Assembly: GCF_023146395.1 (NCBI RefSeq) | Contig: NZ_JAGLCD010000014.1 | Coordinates: 1 to 52,880 of the forward strand | Direction of reading: 5' to 3' | Source of the DNA: Aeromicrobium sp. | Lineage (GTDB): Bacteria > Actinomycetota > Actinomycetes > Propionibacteriales > Nocardioidaceae | DNA length: 52,880 nt | Part shown: in pieces, positions 34,258 through 41,926 of the stretch | How the letters are laid out: the number at the start of each line of letters is the position of its first letter | Numbering within the stretch: position 1 is the first letter of the stretch | Position numbers and translations under genes: made by a program | The notes under the pieces: generated by a model | What the model was told of the DNA's origin: nothing | The model's database searches: none | Seen by the model: only the letters and a program-made list of their open reading frames with translations

Positions 34258-35481
34258 TCAGTGCTTCCCAAGCTCGGCCTTGGCGAGCGAGTTCTTGTGC
34301 ACCTCGTCGGGGCCGTCGGCCAGACGCAGCGTGCGGATGCCCGCCCACATCTCGGCGAGCGGCGTGTCCTGGCCGACCCCGGCGGCGCCGTGGGCCTGGA
34401 TCGCCTTGTCGATGATCCAGTTGACGACCTCGGGCGTCGCGATCTTGATCGCCTGGATCTCGGTGTGGGCCCCGCGGTTGCCCACGGTGTCCATGAGCCA
34501 CGCGGTCTTCAGCACGAGCAGCCGCAGCTGCTCGATGCGCACGCGCGACTCCGCGATCCAGTCGCGGATGACGCCCTGGTTCGCGAGCGGCCGACCGAAC
34601 GCCGTGCGCTCCTTGACCCGCAGGCACATGAGCTCCAGCGCACGCTCGGCCACGCCGATCGAGCGCATGCAGTGGTGGATGCGACCGGGCCCGAGGCGCG
34701 CCTGCGCGATCGCGAAGCCCTGCCCCTCCTCGCCGATCAGGTTCGAGGCGGGCACGCGGACGTCGGTGAACCGCACCTCGGCGTGACCGCCGTGATCGCG
34801 GTCGTGGTAGCCGAACACGTGCATGCCGCGCACGGCCTCCAGGCCGGGGGTGTCGCGGTCGACGAGGATCATCGACTGCTGACGGTGCCGCTCGGCCGAC
34901 GGGTCGGTCTTGCCCATCACGATGAAGACCTGGCAGTTCGGGTTCATCGCGCCCGTGATGTAGAACTTGCGGCCGTTGAGGACGTAGTCGCTGCCGTCGC
35001 GCACGATCGAGGTCTCGACATTCGTGGCGTCCGACGAGGCGACGTCGGGCTCGGTCATCGCGAAGGCCGACTTGATCTGGCCCTCCATGAGCGGGCCGAG
35101 GTACTTCTCCTTCTGCTCGGGCGTGCCGAACATGTGGAGGACCTCCATGTTGCCCGTGTCGGGGGCGGCACAGTTGAAGGCCTGGGGCGCGAGCTGGATG
35201 CTGCGGCCCGTGAGCTCGGCGATCGGCGCGTACTGGAGGTTGGTCAGGCCGGCGCCGTTGTACTCGGCGTGCTCGCCGGGCAGGAAGAAGTTCCAGAGCC
35301 CCGCGGCCTTGCCCTTCTCGCGCACCTCGGTGATGGCCTCGGGGATCGTCCAGTCGTCCTCGCGCTCGCGGCGGGCGAGCTGCTCCTGCAGCGCGGCCTC
35401 GGCGGGGTAGACGTGCTCGTCCATGAAGCCCGAGACCTGCTCGAGCAGCGCGGTGGTCTTCTCGTCGAATCCGAAGTGCAT
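34258..35481 (-). CDS. Acyl-CoA dehydrogenase (ACAD10/11-like)
   Basis: A 407-residue flavoenzyme. It shows the FAD/substrate motif SAFAMTEPDVASSDATN, then KFYITGAMNP, LGPGRIHHCMRSIGVAERALE and RTAFGRPLANQGVIRDWIAESR, and ends with the C-terminal QAHGAAGVGQDTPLAEMWAGIRTLRLADGPDEVH block of the family. It forms the 2-enoyl-CoA; electrons leave through ETF to the EtfD-type reductase encoded at 45064. GGAG precedes the ATG, and the upstream MaoC stop lies one base away, so translation is coupled. The substrate may be a branched or 4-hydroxy acyl-CoA, as for ACAD10/11 relatives (inference). Confidence 0.92.
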   Translation of the reverse strand: MHFGFDEKTTALLEQVSGFMDEHVYPAEAALQEQLARREREDDWTIPEAITEVREKGKAAGLWNFFLPGEHAEYNGAGLTNLQYAPIAELTGRSIQLAPQAFNCAAPDTGNMEVLHMFGTPEQKEKYLGPLMEGQIKSAFAMTEPDVASSDATNVETSIVRDGSDYVLNGRKFYITGAMNPNCQVFIVMGKTDPSAERHRQQSMILVDRDTPGLEAVRGMHVFGYHDRDHGGHAEVRFTDVRVPASNLIGEEGQGFAIAQARLGPGRIHHCMRSIGVAERALELMCLRVKERTAFGRPLANQGVIRDWIAESRVRIEQLRLLVLKTAWLMDTVGNRGAHTEIQAIKIATPEVVNWIIDKAIQAHGAAGVGQDTPLAEMWAGIRTLRLADGPDEVHKNSLAKAELGKH

Positions 35482-35482
35482 G

Positions 35483-35941
35483 TCAGGCTCCGGCCATGAC
35501 GTAGACGACCTCGGCGACGACCGCCGGCTTCTCGGCGCCCTCCCGCTCGACCACGAAGGAGATCGTCGCCTGCGTGCCGATCGCGATGTCGGCGATCTCC
35601 TTGAGGGTCGCGGTGGCGCGCAGGCGCGAGTCGACCGGCACCGGGTTGGGGAACCGCACCTTGTTGGCGCCGTAGTTGACGCCCATCGCGAGGTTCTGCA
35701 CCTCGTAGATGCTCTGCGCGAAGACCGGCAGCAGGCTCAGCGTGAGGTAACCGTGGGCGATCGTCGTGCCGAACGGGCCCTTGGCTGCGGCCTCGGGATC
35801 GACGTGGATCCACTGGTGGTCGCCCGTGGCGTCGGCGAACGTGTCGATCTGCTCCTGGGTGACGGTGACCCAGTCGCTGGTGCCGAGCTCGGAGCCGACG
35901 GCAGCCTTGAACTCGTCGAGGCTGGAGAAGACGCGGGGCAT
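35483..35941 (-). CDS. MaoC-like enoyl-CoA hydratase
   Basis: A 152-residue hotdog protein. The (R)-hydratase motif FADATGDHQWIHVDPEAAAKGPFGTTIAHGYLTLSL holds the catalytic Asp and His. It hydrates 2-enoyl-CoA to 3-hydroxyacyl-CoA, next to the acyl-CoA dehydrogenase that makes its substrate. GGGAGGA precedes the ATG by five bases. It is the first gene of the MaoC-ACAD-SDR operon, whose promoter region has a TetR-like palindrome at 35976-35991. Confidence 0.92.
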   Translation of the reverse strand: MPRVFSSLDEFKAAVGSELGTSDWVTVTQEQIDTFADATGDHQWIHVDPEAAAKGPFGTTIAHGYLTLSLLPVFAQSIYEVQNLAMGVNYGANKVRFPNPVPVDSRLRATATLKEIADIAIGTQATISFVVEREGAEKPAVVAEVVYVMAGA

Positions 35942-35975
35942 GGAGTTCCTCCCGGAATCAGATGAGGGGCGCCGT

Positions 35976-35991
35976 AGGTAAGCGCTTGCTT
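35976..35991 (-). promoter_or_regulatory. TetR-family operator candidate (FadR/KstR2-like)
   Basis: Minus-strand AAGCAAGCGCTTACCT is an imperfect palindrome (six of eight positions per arm pair) resembling AAGCAAG-N2-CTTGCTT operators of acyl-CoA-responsive TetR repressors. It lies about 35 bases upstream of the maoC start. Confidence 0.5.
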
Positions 35992-36056
35992 AGTTCGCAC
36001 CCTAGTGGCCCACGCCACTCCTGACCACCCCTGGGGGCGGGATCTCCGGAGGGCCG

Positions 36057-36749
36057 TCAGGTCAGCAGCATCGTGACCGGGGCCACCGCGCCGAGCGCGA
36101 CGGCCAGGGCGAGGCCGACCGTGTCGGCGCGCGTCCACGGGGCCGGCTCGGCCCAGGTGCGGTCGTGCGCTGTGGCGAAGCCCCGGGCGTCCATCGCGAC
36201 CGACGTCCGGCTCGCGCCGCGGAGGGCGTCGGCGAGCAGGGCGAACGTCATCGAGCCGGCGTACCGCAGGGCCGTGACCGGGTTTCGGGTCGGACCGAGC
36301 CCCCGCACCCGCCGCACGCGGGCGAGCTGCTGCCAGGTCCCGGTGAGCCCGCTGACCCGCTGCAGGGCCGCGACGAACGCGGCGACGAAGCGGTCGGGCC
36401 CGTGGAGGCGCTGCGCGACGTAGTCGCCGAGGCGTGCCGGGTCGACGAATCCCACCGCGACCGCCCCGGGCCAGGCCAGCACCAGGATGCGCAGCGCCGC
36501 GACCGGCGCGTGGTCACCGTTGCCGAGCCGCCAGGCCGAGTACCCCACCAGCCCCGCCGAGACGCCGCACAGGGCCAGGCACGCCACCGGGTAGCGCCAG
36601 CTCGGCAGCAGCAGGAGGGCCGCAACCGCGTAGGCGGTCGTCGCGGCGAGCGCGGCGGGCAGGTCACGCACGGCGAACGATCCCGCGAGCGAGGCGAACC
36701 CGAAGGCGAGCAGCACCACGGGGTTGAGGCGCTGCACGCCCGCCCTCAC
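36057..36749 (-). CDS. ykoC: ECF transporter T component (YkoC/CbiQ family)
   Basis: A 230-residue membrane protein with about five spans. The cytoplasmic coupling region shows QQLARVRRVRGLGPTRNP and ADALRGASRTSVAMDARGF, the Ala-Arg-Gly signatures with which EcfT proteins dock to ATPases. The start is a GTG overlapping the ATPase stop by four bases (GTGA at 36746-36749). Last gene of the ykoE-D-C operon. It provides energy coupling for uptake of a thiamine precursor. Confidence 0.85.
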   Translation of the reverse strand: MRAGVQRLNPVVLLAFGFASLAGSFAVRDLPAALAATTAYAVAALLLLPSWRYPVACLALCGVSAGLVGYSAWRLGNGDHAPVAALRILVLAWPGAVAVGFVDPARLGDYVAQRLHGPDRFVAAFVAALQRVSGLTGTWQQLARVRRVRGLGPTRNPVTALRYAGSMTFALLADALRGASRTSVAMDARGFATAHDRTWAEPAPWTRADTVGLALAVALGAVAPVTMLLT

Positions 36750-38170
36750 GTCCGCACCCCGGCCCGCAGATCGACGACCTCGTCGGCGAGGTCGACCAAG
36801 AGGTCGTCGTGCGTCGCGGTCGCGACGACCACGCCCGCTGCGGCGGCCGCGACCGCGATGCCCGCCACCGCTGCCCACGTGACGCGGTCCTGGCCCACGG
36901 TCGGCTCGTCGAGCAGCAGCAGTCCCGGCCGGTGCGCGGCGGCGGCGAGGATCGAGAGCCGGCGCTGCTCGCCCCCCGACAGCCGGTACGGATGCGCCCC
37001 CGCGAGGTGCCCGAGCCCGACGAGCTCGAGCCAGGCCTGCGCGTCCACCGCCCGGCCGGAGCGTTGGGCCGTCAGCGCCACCTCACCGGCCACCGTCGGG
37101 GCGAGGAAGCCGTGCTCGGGCACCTGCGGCGACCAGCCGACGTCCCGCGCGAGGTCGCGCGAGCGGCGCGACGCGAGGGTCGGGTCCAGGCCGGTGACCG
37201 ACCCGCCGTCCGGGTCGAGGAGTCCCCCGAAGGCCGCCAGCAGGGTCGACTTGCCGGCGCCGCTCGGCCCGGTCAGGGCCGTCAGCGCCCCGGGGGCGAC
37301 CGCAGCGTCGACCCCGCACAGGGCCGTCGTCGTGGTGGAGCCACGCAAGGACCGCGAGCGCAGCCGCACCGTCAGGTCGGACGCGGTCAGCGTCGGCAGC
37401 GGGCGCTCGGGGCGGACCAGCGCCGGGTCGACCGTGATCGGCCGGGGAGCCGGAAGCCCCGGCATCCACACACCGAGCTCACCGAGCCGGTCGCGGTGGT
37501 CGCGGAGGAACTCGTCCGGCGTCGTGTCGGCCACGACCGATCCGTCGTCGCCGAGCACCACGACCCGGTCGACCAGGTCGAGCCAGGGCTCGAGGTGGTG
37601 CTCCACCACGACGAGCGTCGCGCGACCGCCGCCGACCGTGCGACCCACCGCCTCGCGCACGGCGGACGCGTGTGCCGGGTCGAGCATCGACGTCGGCTCG
37701 TCGAGCAGCACGACGTCGGGCTCGAGCGCGAGCACCCCGGCCAGCGCCAGGCGCTGCAGCTCGCCCCCGGACAGGGCCGCGGTGGGGTGGTCGCGCCCCT
37801 GGTGCAGGCCCACGGCCGCCAGCCCCGCGTCGACCCGGCGCCACGTCTCGTCCCGGTCCAGGCCCACGTTCTCCGGCCCGAACGCGACGTCGCGGCCCAC
37901 CCGCTCGGCGACCACGGCGTCGCCGGGCTGCTGCGGGACGAACCCCACGCGGCCGTCCACCCGCACCGATCCGCTCAGCTCGCCCGCGATCGTCGTGCCG
38001 AGCGCCCCCACGAGCGCGTGCAGCAACGTCGACTTCCCCGCGCCGCTGGGGCCCGCCAGCAGCACCCGCGAGCCGGCCTCGACGTGCAGGTCGAGATCGG
38101 CGACGACCGGGACGCGACGACCGAGCGGCCGCCACGTGAACCCCTCGAGCCGAAGCTCTCCCCGGACCAT
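36746..38170 (-). CDS. ykoD: ECF transporter dual ATPase (YkoD-type)
   Basis: A 474-residue fusion of two ABC ATPase domains. Domain 1 has Walker A AGPSGAGKST (about 39-48), signature ALSGGELQRLALA and Walker B VVLLDEPTSMLDP. Domain 2 has TGPSGAGKST (near 307), signature RLSGGEQRRLSIL and LLLLDEPTVGQD. This is the EcfA1-A2 fusion of YkoD-like modules. It powers the transporter with YkoC and YkoE. It lies 15 bases after ykoE. The translated order E-D-C matches Bacillus ykoEDC. Confidence 0.9.
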   Translation of the reverse strand: MVRGELRLEGFTWRPLGRRVPVVADLDLHVEAGSRVLLAGPSGAGKSTLLHALVGALGTTIAGELSGSVRVDGRVGFVPQQPGDAVVAERVGRDVAFGPENVGLDRDETWRRVDAGLAAVGLHQGRDHPTAALSGGELQRLALAGVLALEPDVVLLDEPTSMLDPAHASAVREAVGRTVGGGRATLVVVEHHLEPWLDLVDRVVVLGDDGSVVADTTPDEFLRDHRDRLGELGVWMPGLPAPRPITVDPALVRPERPLPTLTASDLTVRLRSRSLRGSTTTTALCGVDAAVAPGALTALTGPSGAGKSTLLAAFGGLLDPDGGSVTGLDPTLASRRSRDLARDVGWSPQVPEHGFLAPTVAGEVALTAQRSGRAVDAQAWLELVGLGHLAGAHPYRLSGGEQRRLSILAAAAHRPGLLLLDEPTVGQDRVTWAAVAGIAVAAAAAGVVVATATHDDLLVDLADEVVDLRAGVRT

Positions 38171-38185
38171 CGGGGGGCTGCGGCC

Positions 38186-38821
38186 TCAGACCTCGTGCCG
38201 CGCGAGCAGCTCGCGCCCCGGACCGAAGGAGTCCAGCACCCCGGCCCGCGCGAGGGCCTGGGTCAGCAGCCAGCCGCCCACGCCGGCGACCACGGCCCCC
38301 GAGAGGGCGAAGAATCCCAGGTGCGCCAGCCGGTCGCCCGTGTCGAAGACGCCGTCGTAGAAGGCGAACCACTCGTAGACCGACTCGATCGCTCCGGCGG
38401 CGGCGCCCATCAGCACCGCGACCGGCAGCCCGAAGCGCCGGTACAGCAGGAGGGCGACGACGAGCTCGGCGCCGAGGCCCTGCCAGAAGCCCGACACCAG
38501 CACGCTCATGCCCCACTCGGTGCCGCCGGGCACCAGGCCGGAGACCGCGGCAGCGGCGATCTCGGTCGCGAGCGCTGCGCCGGGACGCCGGATGATCAGA
38601 CCGCCCATGACGCCGGCCAGCAGCCACGGGCCGCCCAGCAGGCCGACGCTCGGCGGGTAGGAGAACACCGCGACGCCGCTGAGCCCGGCGTACGCCTTCC
38701 CCCAGGCCCAGAACGTGACGCCGAGGGCGACCGCCAAGGTCGCGATCGTGACGAGGTCGATCGTGCGGTAGCGCACGAGACGTGCGACGGACGTGTCGCG
38801 GGTGACGGGTGCAGCACTCAT
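38186..38821 (-). CDS. ykoE: ECF transporter S component YkoE (hydroxymethylpyrimidine)
   Basis: A 211-residue protein with about six membrane helices. RTIDLVTIATLAVALGVTFWAWGKAYAG near the start and FWQGLGAELVVALL and YEWFAFYDGVF later match the YkoE family, which binds the thiamine precursor hydroxymethylpyrimidine. The ATG at 38821 is six bases after GGGAG, and that sequence forms the end of the TPP riboswitch directly upstream. Together with ykoD and ykoC it is a complete module under thiamine pyrophosphate control. Confidence 0.9.
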   Translation of the reverse strand: MSAAPVTRDTSVARLVRYRTIDLVTIATLAVALGVTFWAWGKAYAGLSGVAVFSYPPSVGLLGGPWLLAGVMGGLIIRRPGAALATEIAAAAVSGLVPGGTEWGMSVLVSGFWQGLGAELVVALLLYRRFGLPVAVLMGAAAGAIESVYEWFAFYDGVFDTGDRLAHLGFFALSGAVVAGVGGWLLTQALARAGVLDSFGPGRELLARHEV

Positions 38822-38828
38822 CGAGGAC

Positions 38829-38934
38829 TCCCTTCGCCGGTGCTAACCGGGGCAGGTTCGGAGGGTCTGCGGCTGCGCCAGGTTCCTGGCCCGCACTCTC
38901 AGCGCCCCTGCCCGAAGGCCCGGCGCTCCCCTGT
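38829..38934 (-). ncRNA. TPP riboswitch (THI element)
   Basis: On the minus strand the consensus blocks occur in order: ACAGGGGAGC at the 5' end, GCGCTGAGAGTGCGG in the pyrimidine-sensing arm, GCAGACCCTCCGAACCTGCCC, and GGTTAGCACCGGCGAAGGGA at the 3' end. The last bases include the GGGAG that serves as ribosome binding site for ykoE, so ligand binding probably hides the site and stops translation. Confidence 0.95.
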
Positions 38935-38995
38935 CTGGTGGTGCCACCCTACCCACCGATCGCCGCGCACCGCCCGCACGGGCCCGGGCACGGGC

Positions 38996-39433
38996 TCAGC
39001 CGCCCGGCGCGCGCACCACGTAGTACGTGCAGGAGCTGACGCCGTCCGGCACCTCGGCGGTGACGATGAAGTCGGCCGACCCGCCCGGCGCGACATGGGA
39101 CATCCGCACGACACCGCGCTGGACGACGTCCGCCTCCTGGTCGATCCAGCTCACCGCGACGACGTAGGTCACGGACTCGTTGGTGGAGTTCTCGACCTTG
39201 CCGCGCACGACGTGCGGGCCCGGCGTCGTGGCGCAGTGATCGAACGTCGCGTCGGCCACGGCCCCCACGGCGCCGCTGAGCTCCGGGACAGGCGGGAGAT
39301 GAGCGGCGTCTCCGCCCGGTTCGACGACGGCGTCGTGGGGCGAGGACGACGGCGGCGGGTCGTCGGAGCACGCCGCGGGCACCACGGCCGACGACAGGGC
39401 GACCGCGACGACCGCGACGAAGCGACGGATCAC
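38996..39433 (-). CDS. Small lipoprotein, FxLYD-like
   Basis: A 145-residue lipoprotein. The signal peptide VIRRFVAVVAVALSSAVVPA ends in a PAAC lipobox, followed by a Pro/Ser/Asp linker. The domain (about 58-145) has a cysteine near its start (FDHC), the NSTNESVTYVVAV turn, HVAPGGSADFIV and a second cysteine near the end (SSCTYYVVRAP). These positions align with the lipoprotein at 3561-3956, so they are probably paralogues. The start is a GTG with GAGG six bases upstream. Function unknown. Confidence 0.72.
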   Translation of the reverse strand: MIRRFVAVVAVALSSAVVPAACSDDPPPSSSPHDAVVEPGGDAAHLPPVPELSGAVGAVADATFDHCATTPGPHVVRGKVENSTNESVTYVVAVSWIDQEADVVQRGVVRMSHVAPGGSADFIVTAEVPDGVSSCTYYVVRAPGG

Positions 39434-39592
39434 GCAGCACCTCTCGGTCGTCGGGTCGGCAGGTCGGTGGAGTGGCAGGAGGCGATCACCCCGGGAGACC
39501 ACTTCACGGTAGCGAGGCGATCCAGCGCCCCCGTGCGGCGCGCGCCGGCTGCGGTTCCGCGTCCGCTTCGGGCCGTGGGTGAGAATGGCGCC

Positions 39593-40135
39593 ATGAGCGT
39601 GCGCACCCCTGACCCCAATCCCGGCTGGCTCTCGGACATCGCCCTCGACGAGACACGGGCGCGGGTGCCGATCCTCTACGTCGAGGCCATCCCCGTCCGT
39701 GTCGACGCCCTCGGCCAGGTCGAGCACGTGGGCCTGCTGCTCGGCGGCTCGATCACGACCGGCGCGATGTCGCGCACGATCGTCTCCGGCCGCGTGATGC
39801 ACGGCGAGTCGCTGCGCGACGCCCTGCTGCGCAACTTGGAGAAGGACCTCGGCCCCACCGCCTTCCCCCAGCTTCCGGCCTCCACGGTGCCGTTCACGGT
39901 CGCGGAGTACTTCCCCCTGCCCGGCGTCACCCCGCTGCACGATCCCCGCCAGCACGCCGTCTCGCTGGTCTACGTCGTGCCCGTCACGGGCGAGTGCAAC
40001 CCGCGCCAGGACGCCCTGGAGCTGTCGTGGCTCACACCCACGGAGGTGCTCTCCCCCGGGATCCTCGAGGAGCTCGAGGGCGGGCGCGGCACCCTCGTCA
40101 AGCAGGCGCTGGCGCACCTCGGCGCTCTGGGGTGA
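39593..40135 (+). CDS. Nudix-fold protein, DUF4916-like, with degenerate Nudix box
   Basis: A 180-residue protein. The Nudix box position (GRVMHGESLRDALLRNLEKDLG) keeps G-x5-E, but reads RNLEKD where catalytic enzymes have RE-x2-EE, so metal-dependent hydrolysis is doubtful. This fits the DUF4916 group of Nudix-like proteins. The ATG at 39593 follows GAGAAT by six bases (leaderless). The much longer open frame from 36809 is antisense to the ECF transporter genes and is not coding. Its stop overlaps the GNAT start (GTGA). Confidence 0.75.
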   Translation: MSVRTPDPNPGWLSDIALDETRARVPILYVEAIPVRVDALGQVEHVGLLLGGSITTGAMSRTIVSGRVMHGESLRDALLRNLEKDLGPTAFPQLPASTVPFTVAEYFPLPGVTPLHDPRQHAVSLVYVVPVTGECNPRQDALELSWLTPTEVLSPGILEELEGGRGTLVKQALAHLGALG

Positions 40136-40590
40136 CCACCTTGGTCGTCCGCGAGGCGACCCCCGACGACCTCGGCGACGTCCTCGCGCTGATGGCCCAG
40201 GACGCCCGCAGCCCCGGCACCCCGGTCTCGTCCGTCGCCAGCCCTCGGCAACGGAGCGCACTCGACGAGCTCGTCGCCGACCCCGCGCACCAGGTGCTCG
40301 TGGGCCTGGTCGACGGGGTCGTCGTGGCCACCGCGCACGTCACGTGGCTCCGGGTGCTCTCCGCCGACGGCGGGTTGTACTGCCAGGTCGAGAACGTGCG
40401 CACCGACGAGCAGCACCGCGGGCGCGGGATCGGCCGTGAGCTGATGGCGTGGATCGAGGCGGCCGCGCGCGACCGTGGCGCGGCACGCCTGCAGCTGACC
40501 ACGCACCACACGCGCACCGACGCGCACCGCTTCTACGAACGGCTCGGTTACGAGCCGAGCCACGTCGGGATGAAGAAGTACCTCGACTGA
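40132..40590 (+). CDS. GNAT family N-acetyltransferase
   Basis: A 152-residue acetyltransferase. The acetyl-CoA site QHRGRGIGRELMAWIEAAARDRG (motif A) and the C-terminal HRFYERLGYEPSHVGMKKYLD block are typical. It acetylates an unknown amine. The start is a GTG overlapping the previous stop by four bases, so it is co-translated with the Nudix-like gene. The MFS carrier at 40634 follows 43 bases later. Confidence 0.88.
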   Translation: MTTLVVREATPDDLGDVLALMAQDARSPGTPVSSVASPRQRSALDELVADPAHQVLVGLVDGVVVATAHVTWLRVLSADGGLYCQVENVRTDEQHRGRGIGRELMAWIEAAARDRGAARLQLTTHHTRTDAHRFYERLGYEPSHVGMKKYLD

Positions 40591-40633
40591 CCCCGCACCC
40601 CGGTGACGGCCGCCACGGGCGGACACTGGCCGG

Positions 40634-41812
40634 GTGAAGCGTGCGCCGACTCCCTGGTTCATGCTCGTCGTCGGCATGGTCGCGCAGATCGCCGGCACGA
40701 TCGCCGCGAACGCGCCGCTGTTCCTGATCCCCTACCTCTATCTCGAGCAGGGGCTGACGCTGACGCAGGCCGGACTGATCGCCGCGACGCCGGCGGTCGG
40801 CACGACCATCTCGCTCGTGGCCTGGGGCGCGCTGGTCGACCGGCTCGGGGAGCGCGCCGCGATGTCACTGGGCCTCGCGGGGGTCACCCTCGGGGCGCTC
40901 GCCGCAGGCCTCGTCGACGGCTACCTGCCGCTCGGCGTCTGCTTCTTCGTGATCGGGCTGTTCGCCGGCTCGACGAACTCCGCCAGCGGACGCCTGGTCG
41001 TGGGCTGGTTCCCGGCGCACCGCCGGGGCACCGCGATGGGCATCCGCCAGACCGGCCTGCCACTCGGCATCGGCGCCACCGCGCTGCTCGTGCCGCCCCT
41101 GGCCTCGGCCGAGGGCATCGGCACGACCCTGCTCGTCGTCGCAGCGATCTGCGCCGTGGCCACGGCCGGCTGCGTCCTGCTCGTCGTCGACCCGCCGCGC
41201 CCCGATCGCGGCGAGGCCCGGTCGACCGGCCAGCTCGACAACCCCTACCGCCGCGACTCGCGCCTGGTGCGGATCCACCTCGCCTCGACGCTGCTCGTCG
41301 TCCCGCAGTTCACGGTGTGGGGCTTCATGCTCGTCTGGCTGATCGAGACCAAGGACCTCAGCGCCGCCGCGGCCGGCGGACTCGTGGCCGCCTCCCAGCT
41401 CGTGGGCGGCGCGGCCCGCATCGGCGTCGGCTGGTGGTCCGACCACGTCGGGAGCCGGCTGCGGCCCATGCGCCAGGTCGCGGTCGCCGCCGCGCTCGTG
41501 ATGCTGCTGCTCGGCGTCGTCGAGTCGACCTGGGTCGCGATCGTCGTGGTCGTGGTGGCCACCGGGGTCACGGTCGCCGACAACGGTCTCGCCTTCACGG
41601 CCGTGGCCGAGATCGGCGGCCCGTACTGGGCCGGCAAGGCCATGGGGTGGCAGAACACCGGCCAGTACCTGGTGAGCGCCGCGGTGCCCCCGGTCATCGG
41701 GACCCTCGTGGCTCACCAGGGCTACGCCGTGGCCTTCGCGACGGTCGCCGTGCTGCCGGTGCTGGCGATCCCGCTCATCCCCCGCGAGCCGGCGCGCGGC
41801 GCAGATTCCTGA
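40634..41812 (+). CDS. MFS transporter
   Basis: A 392-residue carrier with 12 predicted spans. The motif A loop reads WGALVDRLGERAAM between helices 2 and 3, and the matching loop in the second half reads WWSDHVGSRLRPM. A helix-5 region, RRGTAMGIRQTGLPLG, resembles nitrate/cyanate-type and NarK-like MFS (inference). The start is a GTG at 40634 with a weak ribosome site. It lies on the same strand as, and 110 bases before, the sigma factor gene, separated by that gene's promoter. Confidence 0.83.
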   Translation: MKRAPTPWFMLVVGMVAQIAGTIAANAPLFLIPYLYLEQGLTLTQAGLIAATPAVGTTISLVAWGALVDRLGERAAMSLGLAGVTLGALAAGLVDGYLPLGVCFFVIGLFAGSTNSASGRLVVGWFPAHRRGTAMGIRQTGLPLGIGATALLVPPLASAEGIGTTLLVVAAICAVATAGCVLLVVDPPRPDRGEARSTGQLDNPYRRDSRLVRIHLASTLLVVPQFTVWGFMLVWLIETKDLSAAAAGGLVAASQLVGGAARIGVGWWSDHVGSRLRPMRQVAVAAALVMLLLGVVESTWVAIVVVVVATGVTVADNGLAFTAVAEIGGPYWAGKAMGWQNTGQYLVSAAVPPVIGTLVAHQGYAVAFATVAVLPVLAIPLIPREPARGADS

Positions 41813-41820
41813 CGAGAACC

Positions 41821-41851
41821 TGCAAGAGATCGAGAGCTCGCGACTCCCACC
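41821..41851 (+). promoter_or_regulatory. Shared ECF promoter motif, copy 1 (sigma gene)
   Basis: TGCAAGAGATC (41821-41831), nine bases, CGACTCCCACC (41841-41851). The same two blocks with identical spacing precede the sortase and secreted-protein genes (43552 and 44283). The left block is taken as the -35 side and the right as the -10 side; that assignment is inference. A transcript from here would carry the 16-codon leader ORF. Confidence 0.8.
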
Positions 41852-41875
41852 CTCGACGAACGACGAGGAGCGGAG

Positions 41876-41926
41876 ATGCGCGATGTCGACCACGGTGGGC
41901 CGTCCGGGCCTAGGATCCGGCCATGA
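41876..41926 (+). CDS. 16-codon leader ORF coupled to the sigma gene
   Basis: GAGGAG five bases upstream leads to an ATG reading MRDVDHGGPSGPRIRP and stopping at TGA 41924-41926, overlapping the sigma ATG at 41923 as ATGA. On the transcript from the ECF motif this would allow translational coupling; a transcript from the internal -10 would lack it. It is short and could be chance, but the ribosome site, length and overlap all agree. Confidence 0.45.
   Translation: MRDVDHGGPSGPRIRP
41911..41916 (+). promoter_or_regulatory. -10 element of a leaderless promoter (TAGGAT)
   Basis: TAGGAT ends six bases before the sigma ATG at 41923. It gives the sigma gene a basal leaderless promoter besides the upstream ECF motif. 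Confidence 0.5.

Noticed and set aside
36809..39592. A long plus-strand frame fused in frame to the Nudix-like gene.
   Set aside because: It covers the ykoE-D-C genes and the riboswitch on the other strand. Only the part from the ATG at 39593 has family similarity.
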